Assembly (NCBI RefSeq): GCF_042453785.1 | Contig: NC_091670.1 | Span: 40,931,501 to 40,995,500, forward strand | DNA length: 64,000 bases | Direction: 5' to 3' | Origin: Malus domestica | Lineage: Eukaryota > Streptophyta > Magnoliopsida > Rosales > Rosaceae | In this document: piece by piece, positions 1 through 13,840 of the stretch | Numbering within the stretch: the stretch's first letter is position 1 | How the letters are laid out: each line of letters opens with the position of its first letter | Made by a program: the position numbers and the translations under genes | Notes under the pieces: generated by a model | What the model saw: the letters and a program-made list of their open reading frames with translations, nothing else | Told to the model about the DNA's origin: nothing | The model's database searches: none

Positions 1-2199
1 ATTAGCACAGGGACAAACTCTCGTCTCCTCTGGTGGCATTTTCGAATTGGGGTTCTTTAGTCCTAACAGTTCTGCTAACAAGTACGTTGGGATATGGCAC
101 AAGAGTGTATTTCCGCGGAAAGTTGTATGGGTGGCCAACAGAGACAGCCCTCTTGCAGTTACAGACGCATTAGCTACTTTGACAATCACGAGCAATGGAA
201 ATCTGCAGCTTGTAGATGGGAAGCGGAATTCAGTTTGGTCAACGAATATTTCGGTGTTATCTGACGGTTCAGCAGCTGCACTTCTTTTAGACAACGGAAA
301 CTTTGTTGTCAAATTCAATACAGGAGATGAGTACCTATGGGAGAGCTTTGATTATCCTGGCGACACAATTCTGCCGAGTATGCTGCTGGGATTCGATAGT
401 AAATCTGGTAAGCGGAGTTTCTTGACTTCTTGGAAAAGTGAGAATGATCCATCAACCGGAGAATTCGTGCTTGGATTGACACCACAGAACCCGGCACAGA
501 TTTTCATTTGGATTAATGGATCAACTCCATTTTGGAGAAGCGGTCCGTGGGAAAAATCAATGTTCATCGGCATACCAGGCAGGGATGATCAATATCTAAG
601 TGGATTTCATCTGGATGCTAATGTGCAGCAGGGAACAAAGTATTTCTGGTACAATTTGTTCGACAAGACTGTGGAATATATGTACATCTCTTCGAAAGGA
701 ATACATAAGTGTATGGATTCAAAAAATGGAGAAAACTGGAATCTTCACTGGGAGACCCCAAAAATTCCATGTGACATCTATGGAACGTGCGGACCTTTTG
801 GGGTTTGCGAAGCTTCAGAATCTTCAACTACTCCGATCTGCAAGTGTTTGAAAGGGTTTGCACCCAAGTCAGTTGATGAATGGAGCAGGGGAAACAGGAC
901 AAGAGGTTGTGTGAGGCAAACCCAATTGTTTTGTGGGAGTAACACAAGTCAGTCAGTTTCTTTGAGCAGAAAAGAAGATGGGTTTTGGAAAATGTCAAAT
1001 GTAAAACTACCAGATTATCATGAATATTCGCCTTTATATGAAGAAGACTGCAGGATACTTTGCCGAGATAATTGTTCGTGCTTGGCTTATGCTTACGTTA
1101 ACACTATAGGTTGTTTGGTCTGGTCCAAAGACCTTATTGATATTTCGGAGTTTTCCTCTGGTGGAGCAGATCTTTTTATCCGCTTAGCAAACGCGGAACT
1201 CGGTAGGTGACTATATTGCTTGCACAACTTTGCTTACAAATATCTGTTGTTTTCTGTCTTAGTACTTTATGTAATACAAATTCAATTTTTCAGGTGAAGA
1301 AGGAAAGCGAATAAAGTTAGTTGCCAGCCTCGTATCAATTTGTTTTATTATCATGGCTGCCATTGTGTTCGGTTTGTACAAGTTGCGAGTTAACCCAAAG
1401 GGTAAGAGCATGAGGTAGAGGGATGCAGTCAGTCAATACATTAACAATGCATAACTTTATATCTCTGCAACCTTTGACATAATAAATTACTTAGGTGAGT
1501 AAATTGATCCAACTTCTTTGTTGTTTCTCTAACTCCAATTTTGGTTGTTTTATACCTGCAAAATCAGGAATCATCAAAGTGACGAGAAATGAGATTAGAT
1601 TGACTGATACAAATGAGACATCAAGAGAGAGTCTTCGAGAATATATCAGAACACATGATCCATCAGAGCTATTAGTCTACGAATATGATTTCAATAGCAT
1701 ATTAATTGCTACGAGCAATTTCAGCATCACAAACAAGCTTGGAGAAGGAGGATTTGGAGCAGTTTATTGGGTAATTATTCGTTTGCGCTTTCTTCAGTTC
1801 AAAGGAAAATATGTAATTATATAGACATAAATGTAATGTGCAATATGTGGACCTCGTGCGCGTAGGGTAAGCTAGAAGAAGGGAAGGAAATAGCAGTAAA
1901 AAGACTATCCAGCTGCTCGGGGCAAGGCATAGAAGAGTTCAAGAATGAGATGTTGTTGATCTCCAAACTCCAACACAAGAACCTTGTAAGGCTGATGGGC
2001 TGCGGCATCAAAGACGATGAGAAGTTAATAATTTACGAGTTCATGCAAAACAAAAGCTTGGACACTCTTTTATTCGGTCAGTTACCCTCGACCTTGATGT
2101 TTGCCTTCATTTTTAGCGATTAATATTTATGTTTCATTGTACTATATGCATCGGATATATGAATGCAAAAATGCGTTACATTTTTAATGTGTGAATTGA

Positions 2200-2442
<243 letters not shown>

Positions 2443-2903
2443 TAAGCTTCATTTCTTCCTATATATTCTTAGAATTCTAGCGGATAATTGTTAGTTGAGT
2501 ACTAATGAATTTCTTGTGCAGTGGCTATATGTCTCCAGAGTATGCCATGCGCGGGATATTTTCTGAAAAATCTGACGTGTATAGCTTCGGGGTCTTGGTA
2601 TTGGAGATTATTGGCGGCTGGAAGAATACCAGCTTCTATGACCACGAAACAGAGCAATGCTTCCTACCTTATGTAAGTTCAAACTCTCAATCTTAATGTG
2701 AAACTGTGAAGCTTCAACAATCTATACGAAGCTTAATACAGCATAATCTAACAATTTTAGCCGACATATATGACTGTTGCCAGGTATGGCACATCTGGAG
2801 TGAAGGCAAGGGATTGTACTTATTAGACGAAGTATTGGCGGATTCATATTCTGCATCAGAAGCAATGAGATGCTTGCATGTTGGGCTTCTTTGTGTACAA
2901 GAC

Positions 2904-3196
2904 TATTGAAGTTTTATATATTTATTTCATGACTAAAATTGTTACAAGTTGCAGCATATATGGAAGAAGAAACGTGAAGAAGAGAGCAGGGAAGATGGCA
3001 GCTAAGCCAACATCATGATGACATGCAATCCCTCTAAAACTTAATCTAATATCCTGCTTTTGCTTTACAGCATGAAGAGCCGAAAGCAAAGAATAAAAAA
3101 CAGTAAGTGAGGGGGAACCGAAAGTAACAACACCACTAGACAAAAACTTTCTAATATTTTAACCCTACTTTCAATGATGACTGATGACATCCAATA
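2904..3196 (-). repeat. 3' LTR of the SRLK-1 copia element
   Basis: This 293-bp direct repeat reads as identical to 7597-7889. It starts TATTG and ends CAATA on the plus strand and follows the target duplication AAGAC at 2899-2903. Confidence 0.95.
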
Positions 3197-3207
3197 CTCC
3201 CCCTCAA
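3197..3207 (-). other. Polypurine tract of the copia element
   Basis: On the minus strand this reads TTGAGGGGGAG, directly upstream of the 3' LTR. It is where plus-strand DNA synthesis is primed in LTR elements. The gag-pol stop codon (TGA) lies inside it. Confidence 0.85.
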
Positions 3208-6200
3208 GCTGGATCCAGTAGGTTGATGGATCCAAGCTTGGAGAGGAGTCTTTGAAACTGATGGGAAGCCAGAGGTTTAGTGAATATATCAGCCAGCTGA
3301 TCGAAGCTTTTTACGTAATGCGTCTGAATCACCTGCGACTGTACTTGTTCACGGATATAGTGACAGTCGACTTCAATATGCTTCGTCCTCTCGTGAAAGA
3401 CGGGGTTTGATGCTATGTGCATGGCAGCCTGGTTGTCACAAAATAATGTCATTGGTTGAGCTGTGAACACTCCTAAGTCACATAAAAGTCCTTTTAGCCA
3501 TATCAGCTCACACGCGGTTGAGGCCATTGCACGATATTCAGCTTCAGCACTTGATCTTGCGATGACAGTTTGTTTCTTGCTCTTCCACGTGACCAAGTTT
3601 CCACCAATAAAGGTACAGTAACCCGTGGTGGACTTGCGATCGATTGCGTTTCCTGCCCAATCAGCATCACAGTACCCCATGATTTGAGTGTTGTCATTCT
3701 TTGCCATGAGGATGCCACGACCAACAGACCCTTTTAAGTAACGTAAGATCCTTTTGACAAGGTTCAGATGCTCGATGGTGGGAGAGTGCATGAACTGACT
3801 GGCGATACTTACTGAATGTGAGATGTTTGGTCTGGTGATCGTTAGGTAGATCAGCTTGCCGACAAGCCTCTGATATAAGCTGATATCCGAGAGTGACGTG
3901 CCTCCCAAGTCAAGCTTGAGCTTGCTATCAAGAGGGGTAAGTGCAGGCTTAGCATCACTCATATTAGCATCTTTAAGTAGGTCCATGACGTATTTTCGTT
4001 GATTAAGAAATAGTCCCTTGTAAGAAGATGCCATTTCGATTCCAAGGAAATACTTCAACACCCCAAGATCTTTGACTGCAAATTTTTGTTGAAGTGACTG
4101 TTTGAGTGTGGTGATTTCAGCAGCATTATCACCTGTAATTATTAAGTCATCCACATATATTAACACAACTAATTTGCTCGCAGCTCTTGTGCGAACAAAT
4201 AATGATGAATCTGCATTACTCCTTTTGAAACCAATGCTATGAAGAACGGTACTTAGTTTTGCATACCAAGCACGTGGCGATTGCTTCAATCCATAAATTG
4301 ACTTATGTAACTTACACACCAAATTAGGCTCTTGGCTTTGAGGGTGTCCAGGTGGCAATCTCATATAGACTTCTTCTTCAAGATCACCATGTAGAAAGGC
4401 GTTCTTCACGTCCATTTGGTACATAGACCAACCTTTATTGACCGCAACAGACAATAGAACCCTTACTGAGTTCATTTTTGCAACAGGAGCAAATGTTTCC
4501 TTGTAATCCACCTCAAATGTTTGAGTGAATCCTCGAGCCACCAGCCTGGCTTTATGCCTCTCAATCGACCCATCAGAATTAAACTTGATCTTATAGATCC
4601 ACTTGCAGCCCACTGCCTTTTTTCCTTGTGGAAGTTTGGTGATGCTCCAGGTTTTGTGTTGGTCTAGTGCTTTGAGTTCATCTCTCATTGCTTCTTTCCA
4701 CACAACTTGGTTTTTAGCCTCATAAAAGTTTTGAGGCTCACTGTGACTTGAAATATTGTTAAGAAAGGCAGCATGAGATGGAGTTACCTTTTGATACGAC
4801 ACGCAATTTGAAATTGGATGCCTCGGTTTATATGTGACAAAATCTTGAAACCTTGTGGGAGGTTGTCTATCACGCCGAGGATTGTGTCGAGGTTCTGGGA
4901 GGTTTATCTCATCCTCGTTCAAATTTTCATCCACACCTTGAGGATTTTCTTGGTTGCCGTTGTCATCATCATGCACAGAACTATCAGGATGAGTACCTTC
5001 ATTATTGACTTCAATGAGAGGTGTAGAAGATTCATCAATGTGGTCATGGTTAGCACCTCTGTCATTTAAAACATCTTGAGTACAGATTCTTGGTAAAGGA
5101 ATTAGGTCTAAGATGCACTCCCCCTGACTTGTGGCTTCATGTGATTTGCTGAAAAAAGGGTTAGCTTCATGAAATCGAACATCTTTAGATACAATTATTT
5201 TTCTTAGTTGAGGATCATAGCACTTATATCCTTTTTGTGTTGATGAATAACCAAGAAAAATACATTTGAGAGCTCTAGGGTCCAATTTATCTCGATGGTG
5301 TGACTGTATATGAACAAAACAGACACAACCAAAGACTCTAAGATGTGAAAGGTCGATTTTTCTTCCTTTCATGACTTCAAGTGGAGATTTAAACCCCAAG
5401 ACTCGGCTAGGAAGTCTATTGATGATGTACACAGCCGCCATGACTCCATGTGACCAAAATCTTTTTGGTACGTTCATTTGTAACATTAATGCTCTCGTTT
5501 TTTCCAGTATGTCACGATTTTTTCTTTCAGCTACACCATTTTGTTGAGGTGTGCCGACACAACTTGTTTGATGCATGATACCGTGCTTGCTCAAATATAA
5601 TGACATGATATGGGACATATATTCGGTGCCATTGTCAGATCTTAAGGTTTGAATTTGAGAGGAAAAATGATTCTTAACAAGATTGTGAAAATCCTTAAAA
5701 ACTTCAATCACTTCACTCTTAGACTTTAAAAGGTATAACCAGGTGGCTCTAGAGAAATCATCAACAAACGTTACATAATACTTATAACCATCAAAAGATT
5801 CAAACGTTGGTCCCCATACATCTGAGTGAACTAGTTCGAAAACTTTACTAGTCCTAGATAAGGATGAGGTAAAAGGTAATCTGGTGGCTTTAGACAAATG
5901 ACATGTTTCACACAAAATTAAATCATTTCCTAAGTTTGGAAACAAGGATGACAAAACAGGTTGGGCAGGATGAGCTAAACGTTGATGCCACAATTGACTA
6001 TCTTGGGATGGACTGGACTTGGCTTGAAATCCTCTGGGACTGCTTTTTGATATGTAATAGAGGCCATCAAGGTAAAACCCTTCACCAATCGTCTTCTTGG
6101 TGAGGCAATCCTGAAAAATGACATTGTGAGGGGAGAAAATGGCTAAACAATTTAAGGTATTAGTGATTTTTCCCACAGATAGAAGTTGAAATGGAAAAGA

Positions 6201-7529
6201 AGGAACAAATAAGGCTACTGACTCAATTTTGTCCGACATTAAGTTGATATTTCCCTTCCCTAAAACCTTAGAACTCTCACCATTGGCAGTTGAGACTTGA
6301 GAAGGTTTTGAAAAATTTTCAAACTTGTGAAACTTAGAAACATGGTTGGTCATATGATCTGTGGCACCCGAATCAACAATCCACAAATCATGCATCATAT
6401 TTACATTAAGAGCAGTTTTGAAAGCAGTCATGATACCTTGCATGTCATCTCGGGTCATGTGTTGTGTGTCTGTCAGAAATCCAGCGAACTTGCCTAGCAA
6501 AGCTATTGAATTTCCATCTTCAAAGCCAACCTCTTTCTTGCTTTGAAGATACACTGCAAACTCATTTATGAGTGCAGCTGGATTTGCAGTGAAATTCTTG
6601 AGTGCATCAGAACCATGAGATGTTGAGGCAGTTGCATTGTTGGCTCTGTGTGGTGCACGGTTCAGTCTTTGTGAGCCCTTGTTATCCTTCATGAACTCTG
6701 GCTTTAATTCTGGATGTAAAGTCCAGCATGTCTCCTTAACGTGACCAGTATAGTTGCAGTGTTGACACTTTAAGTATGGATTCTTCACTTTGTATTTTCT
6801 TTCGTTGGCTAGATAAGCCCTTGCTTCAGTTACACCGGTCTTTGTGCCAATGTTCATGACTTTCCTTCGTACTTCTTCACGTTGGATTGTTGCACATACG
6901 CTGGTGAAGGAAGGTAGATCGGGGTTCATGAGTATGTGGCTTCGTAGGTCTTCGTATCCTGAATCGAGGCTTGACAAGAGTTGGAATATCTTGTCTTCTT
7001 CTGCCCTTTTTAGTAGCAAAGACGCCTCAGTTGTATGAGGCCGATACATTTCCAGCTCATTCCACATGCTCTTCATGCTGCCCAGAAGTTGAACAAAGGG
7101 CTTTCCTTCTTGTTGTAGGTTGGAAATGTCCTTCTTCAATTGAAACACACGTGCAGCATTGTTCTGGCTGCCATACATCTCCTTGACTGTCTCCCATAGC
7201 TTGAATGATGATTCAGAATAACTGAATATTTCAGCTAGTTTACGTTCCATGGAATTTAGGAGCCATGACATAACTAGCTGATCCTTGCAAAGCCAGATTT
7301 CATAAGTTGGTGAGGAAACATCTGGGACTTCGATGCTTCCATTTATGAACCCTAGCTTGGATCTTCCACCTAGGGCAAGACTCACTGCTCTCGACCAAGG
7401 TAAGTAATTAAACTCATTTAACAAGACCGAGCTTAATCTTTGATTTGGATTTACATCCACCTCAGACACGGTTGAGGAGGAAGGCTGGGGATTTTCATCT
7501 CCAAACGAATAAGAATGTTCTTCCGCCAT
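3204..7529 (-). CDS. Copia gag-pol polyprotein, 1441 aa, uninterrupted
   Basis: This single frame holds the usual copia order. A gag domain covers roughly residues 30-240. A zinc knuckle of the C-x2-C-x4-H-x4-C type is near 255-268. The aspartic protease motif DSGA is near 384, and the GAG-pre-integrase LWHQRLAH near 516. Integrase catalytic residues are near 568, 630 (DNGTEY) and 666. The reverse transcriptase carries YVDD near 1126. RNase H carries CDADWAG near 1288 and SSAEAEYRAM. The length is normal for a complete copia polyprotein and no stop or shift interrupts it. The ATG at 7529 lies 55 bp from the primer-binding site. It is expressed, if at all, from the 5' LTR at 7597-7889. The N-terminal protein would form the particle and the rest would copy and integrate the element. 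Confidence 0.96.
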   Translation of the reverse strand: MAEEHSYSFGDENPQPSSSTVSEVDVNPNQRLSSVLLNEFNYLPWSRAVSLALGGRSKLGFINGSIEVPDVSSPTYEIWLCKDQLVMSWLLNSMERKLAEIFSYSESSFKLWETVKEMYGSQNNAARVFQLKKDISNLQQEGKPFVQLLGSMKSMWNELEMYRPHTTEASLLLKRAEEDKIFQLLSSLDSGYEDLRSHILMNPDLPSFTSVCATIQREEVRRKVMNIGTKTGVTEARAYLANERKYKVKNPYLKCQHCNYTGHVKETCWTLHPELKPEFMKDNKGSQRLNRAPHRANNATASTSHGSDALKNFTANPAALINEFAVYLQSKKEVGFEDGNSIALLGKFAGFLTDTQHMTRDDMQGIMTAFKTALNVNMMHDLWIVDSGATDHMTNHVSKFHKFENFSKPSQVSTANGESSKVLGKGNINLMSDKIESVALFVPSFPFQLLSVGKITNTLNCLAIFSPHNVIFQDCLTKKTIGEGFYLDGLYYISKSSPRGFQAKSSPSQDSQLWHQRLAHPAQPVLSSLFPNLGNDLILCETCHLSKATRLPFTSSLSRTSKVFELVHSDVWGPTFESFDGYKYYVTFVDDFSRATWLYLLKSKSEVIEVFKDFHNLVKNHFSSQIQTLRSDNGTEYMSHIMSLYLSKHGIMHQTSCVGTPQQNGVAERKNRDILEKTRALMLQMNVPKRFWSHGVMAAVYIINRLPSRVLGFKSPLEVMKGRKIDLSHLRVFGCVCFVHIQSHHRDKLDPRALKCIFLGYSSTQKGYKCYDPQLRKIIVSKDVRFHEANPFFSKSHEATSQGECILDLIPLPRICTQDVLNDRGANHDHIDESSTPLIEVNNEGTHPDSSVHDDDNGNQENPQGVDENLNEDEINLPEPRHNPRRDRQPPTRFQDFVTYKPRHPISNCVSYQKVTPSHAAFLNNISSHSEPQNFYEAKNQVVWKEAMRDELKALDQHKTWSITKLPQGKKAVGCKWIYKIKFNSDGSIERHKARLVARGFTQTFEVDYKETFAPVAKMNSVRVLLSVAVNKGWSMYQMDVKNAFLHGDLEEEVYMRLPPGHPQSQEPNLVCKLHKSIYGLKQSPRAWYAKLSTVLHSIGFKRSNADSSLFVRTRAASKLVVLIYVDDLIITGDNAAEITTLKQSLQQKFAVKDLGVLKYFLGIEMASSYKGLFLNQRKYVMDLLKDANMSDAKPALTPLDSKLKLDLGGTSLSDISLYQRLVGKLIYLTITRPNISHSVSIASQFMHSPTIEHLNLVKRILRYLKGSVGRGILMAKNDNTQIMGYCDADWAGNAIDRKSTTGYCTFIGGNLVTWKSKKQTVIARSSAEAEYRAMASTACELIWLKGLLCDLGVFTAQPMTLFCDNQAAMHIASNPVFHERTKHIEVDCHYIREQVQSQVIQTHYVKSFDQLADIFTKPLASHQFQRLLSKLGSINLLDPA

Positions 7530-7584
7530 GTCGGAGATGGAATACGATCAGCTAGAAGAAATGCAGAAGCAGGTTATTTTTCCT

Positions 7585-7596
7585 GCTCTGATACCA
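7585..7596 (-). other. Primer-binding site (initiator tRNA-Met type)
   Basis: The minus strand reads TGGTATCAGAGC, complementary to the 3' end of plant initiator tRNA-Met, directly after the 5' LTR terminus ...CAATA. Its abutment fixes the LTR edge at 7597 and supports the TA terminus. Confidence 0.9.
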
Positions 7597-7889
7597 TATT
7601 GAAGTTTTATATATTTATTTCATGACTAAAATTGTTACAAGTTGCAGCATATATGGAAGAAGAAACGTGAAGAAGAGAGCAGGGAAGATGGCAGCTAAGC
7701 CAACATCATGATGACATGCAATCCCTCTAAAACTTAATCTAATATCCTGCTTTTGCTTTACAGCATGAAGAGCCGAAAGCAAAGAATAAAAAACAGTAAG
7801 TGAGGGGGAACCGAAAGTAACAACACCACTAGACAAAAACTTTCTAATATTTTAACCCTACTTTCAATGATGACTGATGACATCCAATA
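7597..7889 (-). repeat. 5' LTR of the SRLK-1 copia element
   Basis: This 293-bp LTR reads as identical to the copy at 2904-3196 and is followed by the target duplication AAGAC (7890-7894). It would carry the element promoter on the minus strand. Confidence 0.95.
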
Positions 7890-8065
7890 AAGACAATGCT
7901 GCAGATAGGCCAACCATGCCAGAAGTGGTTTTCATGCTAAGTAGCGAGACAGATAGTCCACAACCTAAGCAGCCTATATTCTCGTTTGTTTCTGATCCTA
8001 GACCACGGTATGACAGTGGTTGCTCCGCCAATGAAGCCACCATAACACTGCTCCAAGGACGATAG

Positions 8066-9339
8066 GCGGGAGCAGATTTTTACATCACAATACAATGTTA
8101 CCACTACACTCCGCCTTACAAAATGTGTACTGCGCACATGTTACCACCATACTCCGATTGTGAAAACCACAAATGCTTGTGTGTAAATATATTTTATGTC
8201 AGCGACCACATGATTCAAATCAATCGCACACTAATTACAGACTCATTTGAAAAGGCATTTAAAATGGATGAAAACGCTTTTGGTGAAAATATTTTTAAAA
8301 CCAATCATTGGTAAATATACAAGAAATTTCTTTGAATCTTGGAAAAGCACTTAAAGTGCTTCCGGTAATAAACACATATATAGTGTTTCTTGAAGGAAAC
8401 ACTTTAAGTATTTTTGGAACCCAAAAATATTTTCTCTAAAAACGTTTTCAATCATTTTAAAAGCACTTGCAAACGAGCTATGTAATTAGTGGGATTTGTT
8501 AGTTTTGGTTAAGGTTGATTAGTCTATCATTATAGTTTGCTCATTAGCTGATCAGGTCATTAGTCAAAGTTGTATTCAAAGGTCTTGTTTGGGTGCTGGT
8601 AAAATCTTTGAGGTCAACTCCCAGTTCCCACGCCAATTGTTAGTATTATACAGAAACCTTTTTTCTTTTGCTTTCTCTGCTGTAGTTATATTCTCAAATA
8701 ATCATGCAAAAGCAATATTTTTATAGTATTAATATTATAACATCTGCAAGTAGCTAGCTAGTTCCAAGATTCTTTCAAAGTTTTATGCACATACATGATA
8801 TATATATATATATATAGTGATCTGGAAAGCATAGGTGAGAAAACTTCATTTTATTCTTTTCAATGTGAAACAGTTATTATGCTCATCCTCATGCGGTTCG
8901 AATCTTCTTTTAAAAGAATTAGAATAGTTTAAAATATTATTACTTTAGTCTAAAGAAAGCATTGCCATTGGCACTGTTCTTTACTGTTCATTGTGCCTGA
9001 TTTCAGTTTATTTACAAGATTGCCACTCAGATGCTTTTAACCAGCTTTCTCTTAATTTACACAATTGCCACTCAGGCTTGAGGACCTATCTTCAGCCGTT
9101 CGCTGCATTTCAGCTTTTGACTCGGCGAGAGAGGGGGGAAATCACGGCTGACAAATTAGAGAGAGAAGATCGCTCCTATTTTTGACTCGGAGACAGCTGG
9201 GTGTGCCTGTGGCGAGCGGAGAGAGGGGGACAGAGCGACTACAGAGGAGGGAGACACAAGGCCTGACAGATTGGAGAGAGATGGGAGCTACGGGTTTGGA
9301 CTGAGTGTGAGAGATATTTAGGTAGGTGCTCTGCCAGGA
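8066..9339. other. Intergenic, AT-rich, no gene seen
   Basis: This is the 3' flank of SRLK-1. A short palindrome (AGCACTTAAAGTGCT, near 8345) and repeated agcactt/aaagtgtt blocks at 8340-8470 look like a MITE remnant. A TA microsatellite lies at about 8798-8816. Near 9010-9080 the phrase 'attgccactcag' recurs, followed by purine-rich GAGAG tracts to 9340. No protein-coding signal was recognised. Confidence 0.5.
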
Positions 9340-9640
9340 TCTATGAGATTTTCTCCCATTTTAGAGAGAGAGCTGGACATGAGAGATACAGAGCGGAAAG
9401 CATGGGTGTGTGTATTCTTTGGGTCTTCCGAAAACGCTAGAAACCTAAAACATTCTCAGCTGCTCTGCAACGGGTTGGCGACTTCGATCATGCGTCCTAC
9501 AGTCTGCATCGATCTCTTCCATCTCTGCTTCGTGATCCCTTCGATCCCTGCTTCCTCATCTTTTCGATCTCTGCTTCACGATCTTCTCGCCCCCTCATCC
9601 TGCACCTAATTTCTCTAGCCTTCAAGAGGTAATTAAATCT
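9340..9640 (+). other. Pyrimidine-rich leader-like segment
   Basis: A CT-rich stretch carries tandem 'ttcgatc(t)ctgcttc' blocks at about 9500-9590, then 'caag|aggtaatt', which resembles the end of a 5' UTR exon with a splice donor. It precedes the two gene fragments below and may be part of the same captured transcript piece. Product unknown. Confidence 0.3.
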
Positions 9641-9933
9641 CACTTCTTTCTCTGATTCGTGCCTTATTCTCACTGTTTTTCTCGAATTGTTTGTTTTTCT
9701 TCGATATTGTTGTGTTTCGATCCCAAATTTTTTCATATTTTAAGAAATCTTATTTCTGGTATCTGATTTGTGGAGGGTTTTTAATCCTTTTAAACGTGGG
9801 TTGTGGGTGTTTTGTCGAGGGAGCAAAATTGATCTGGTTAGGCTTTTTCCCCTTGAAAATTAATAGATGTTCAAATTCGGAACCGTGAATTATTAATTTA
9901 TTTGTTGTTGCACTTCATGAAAGCGAGGCAATC

Positions 9934-10026
9934 ATGGTTAGATTTCATGCGGTTCATGAAAGACTCGGTCAGGCTTTAGAAGGTTTGCTTTATGAGCTTT
10001 GCCCATCAGATGAAGTTGAGGAACAG
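9934..10026 (+). pseudogene. Fragment of a plant U-box (PUB12/13/14-type) N-terminal domain exon
   Basis: The frame reads MVRFHAVHERLGQALEG followed by SDEVEEQV and ends at a GT donor (CAG|gtatat). This matches the pattern of the U-box N-terminal domain of PUB10/13/14-type E3 ubiquitin ligases (FHAV, then a Leu/Glu helix, then SDEV+EQVE). No U-box or armadillo repeats follow: the next 500 bp hold a short frame to 10257 that I do not recognise. It is a lone exon scrap next to an unrelated GDH fragment, so capture by a transposon is likely. Confidence 0.5.
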
Positions 10027-10559
10027 GTATATACATATATGTCCCTTTTTTCCGTTTTCAAGCTAATGCTTCTCATGTGTTATTTCATTTTTTTCACACA
10101 AACAAATCTTTTATCAATTCAAACTATTCTCGCTTTGCTGCACACGTTTGATATAAGTCCGTCTGGGTTTGACGAGATTCAGAGTACTTCTTATCAAATT
10201 GGTCGCACGGACCACTACAAGGAAGACATCTTCCAAACCCTCTACATAGCATCGAGGTAAATCCCACTTCTGCTCTGCTTCACAAATTATTTGTATTTTT
10301 CCGTAATATATTTTGATTTCTAGAACTGTAATTTCAGATTATTGCCCCTTCGACTCCTCTCCCACTGCCTCAAGCCAAAACCAAACCCAGCTCCAACCTC
10401 CAGTCCTCTACAAATCAAACCTCACAAAGTAAAGCACTCTGATTTCGTTTTTTATTTCTGGTCCAGTAACCTTAGGTAAAGCAAAGAACTGTATAAATCC
10501 TCATGCATGTGGTTCTTTTGCAGAATCCGATATTGGAGGTGATAAGTAGCTGGTTTTAG

Positions 10560-12689
<2,130 letters not shown>

Positions 12690-13306
12690 CATTACATTTC
12701 ATACATTTGAAATCTGTTTACTATCTCATTAATTGGTGTACGTTAGCTCATTTAACTCAAATTTAATGAGATTTGGTACTCCAATTTCTCTGATTTCCTA
12801 ACAGATTTACTTTCTTTGGAAATTTCAGGAACCCTGATTATGGGAGGAAGAATACGCTTCATTGCCATCTTTAGGTATACAATTCTGCACACTGATTACA
12901 TGTTCAAAGCCTAATTAATTGTACACCAATTTTTTATTACTTTTGTAAAGCTTTTGTACTTGGATTTAAATATGTGATTAGTTTGTGAAGAATAAACGAG
13001 AAAACTAATCATGGGGACATACTTCTTTTTCGATTTTCTCCTCTGCATTGTTTCTTGAATGAAATTGGATTCATGGATGTAGGGATACAGCAACGACTGA
13101 GGTGTGAATAAAAGGTCTAGGCGTAACGATTTCAGGGTTTAGAATTGATTCGAAAATACGAGAAAATGCTGCATTCTCTGTTCTTTTTTGCTGTTTGCTG
13201 TAGTGATTCCAACTTAGTATATACCGAATTTTATAGAACCATGAATGGTGGTTGTTAAATGTTGAGCCATTTGACAATCCTTAGTTCTGCATTCCTTGAT
13301 TTTTTT
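12690..13306. repeat. Copy 1 of a diverged segmental duplication (see 17071-17876)
   Basis: The segment from 'ttcaaccattacatttca' to 'ttctgcattcctt' recurs 4.4 kb downstream with scattered substitutions. Both copies hold an exon-like piece of 46 nt bounded by 'tttcag' and 'gtatac' (about 12829-12875). It translates as LIMGGRIRFIAIF, source unknown. Confidence 0.8.
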
Positions 13307-13840
13307 TTGTTGTTTCAAGTTTGAACAACCTTTCATGTTCTTTTCTGATGGTTTATAATTGTATATTTGCAAAGATGCATGGCTATTAGACCTTCAATTA
13401 GAGATCATCATGATTGCATTGTCATAAGACTGAAGCTGTACAATTACTATTTGCTAAATATTATTTCTGTCATTTAATTGAGGTTCGTGTAGAAGAGGAC
13501 TTAGGCATGTTGTTAGTGTAGATTTACATTTCTTATTACTTTCGTGCCGTATTTGATTGTAAGTCATGAACAAGCCAATGTTTTTCAAACTTTACAGATG
13601 CCTATGTTCACATATGAATTCTTTTCAAAAAAAAAAAAATGTTCACATATGAATAATTTGGCTTATGGACATTAATGTTGTAAGCAGATATGGAAATTGT
13701 TCAATCTTTTGAATATCTATTTAAGGTCTCATTGGTTTAACATTATCAAAACTTCTGCATATGTCTGAAGTTTAACGAATGCTTATGTATACATATAAGC
13801 TCTGAAACCGATGGAATTGTTTTCTTATTTAGTAACCACC
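13307..13840. other. Noncoding AT-rich spacer
   Basis: No gene, RNA or repeat border was recognised apart from a poly-A run at about 13628-13640. Confidence 0.5.

Larger units (their letters stand above)
2904..7889 (-). mobile_element. Complete Ty1/copia LTR retrotransposon, apparently intact, in SRLK-1 exon 7
   Basis: The element spans 4986 bp and is flanked by the 5-bp duplication AAGAC (2899-2903 and 7890-7894). Joining the flanks restores the exon as seen in SRLK-2. The two 293-bp LTRs (2904-3196, 7597-7889) read as identical. In minus orientation the 5' LTR is at 7597-7889, followed directly by a primer-binding site matching initiator tRNA-Met. A polypurine tract abuts the 3' LTR, and one uninterrupted gag-pol frame fills the interior. 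The LTR ends are TATTG...CAATA rather than TG...CA. Identical LTRs and an open frame imply a very recent insertion and possible autonomy; expression is not shown by sequence. Confidence 0.97.

Noticed and set aside
2922-7836. Twin 73-aa proteins on the minus strand
   Set aside because: They are identical because they are the two LTR copies; not genes.
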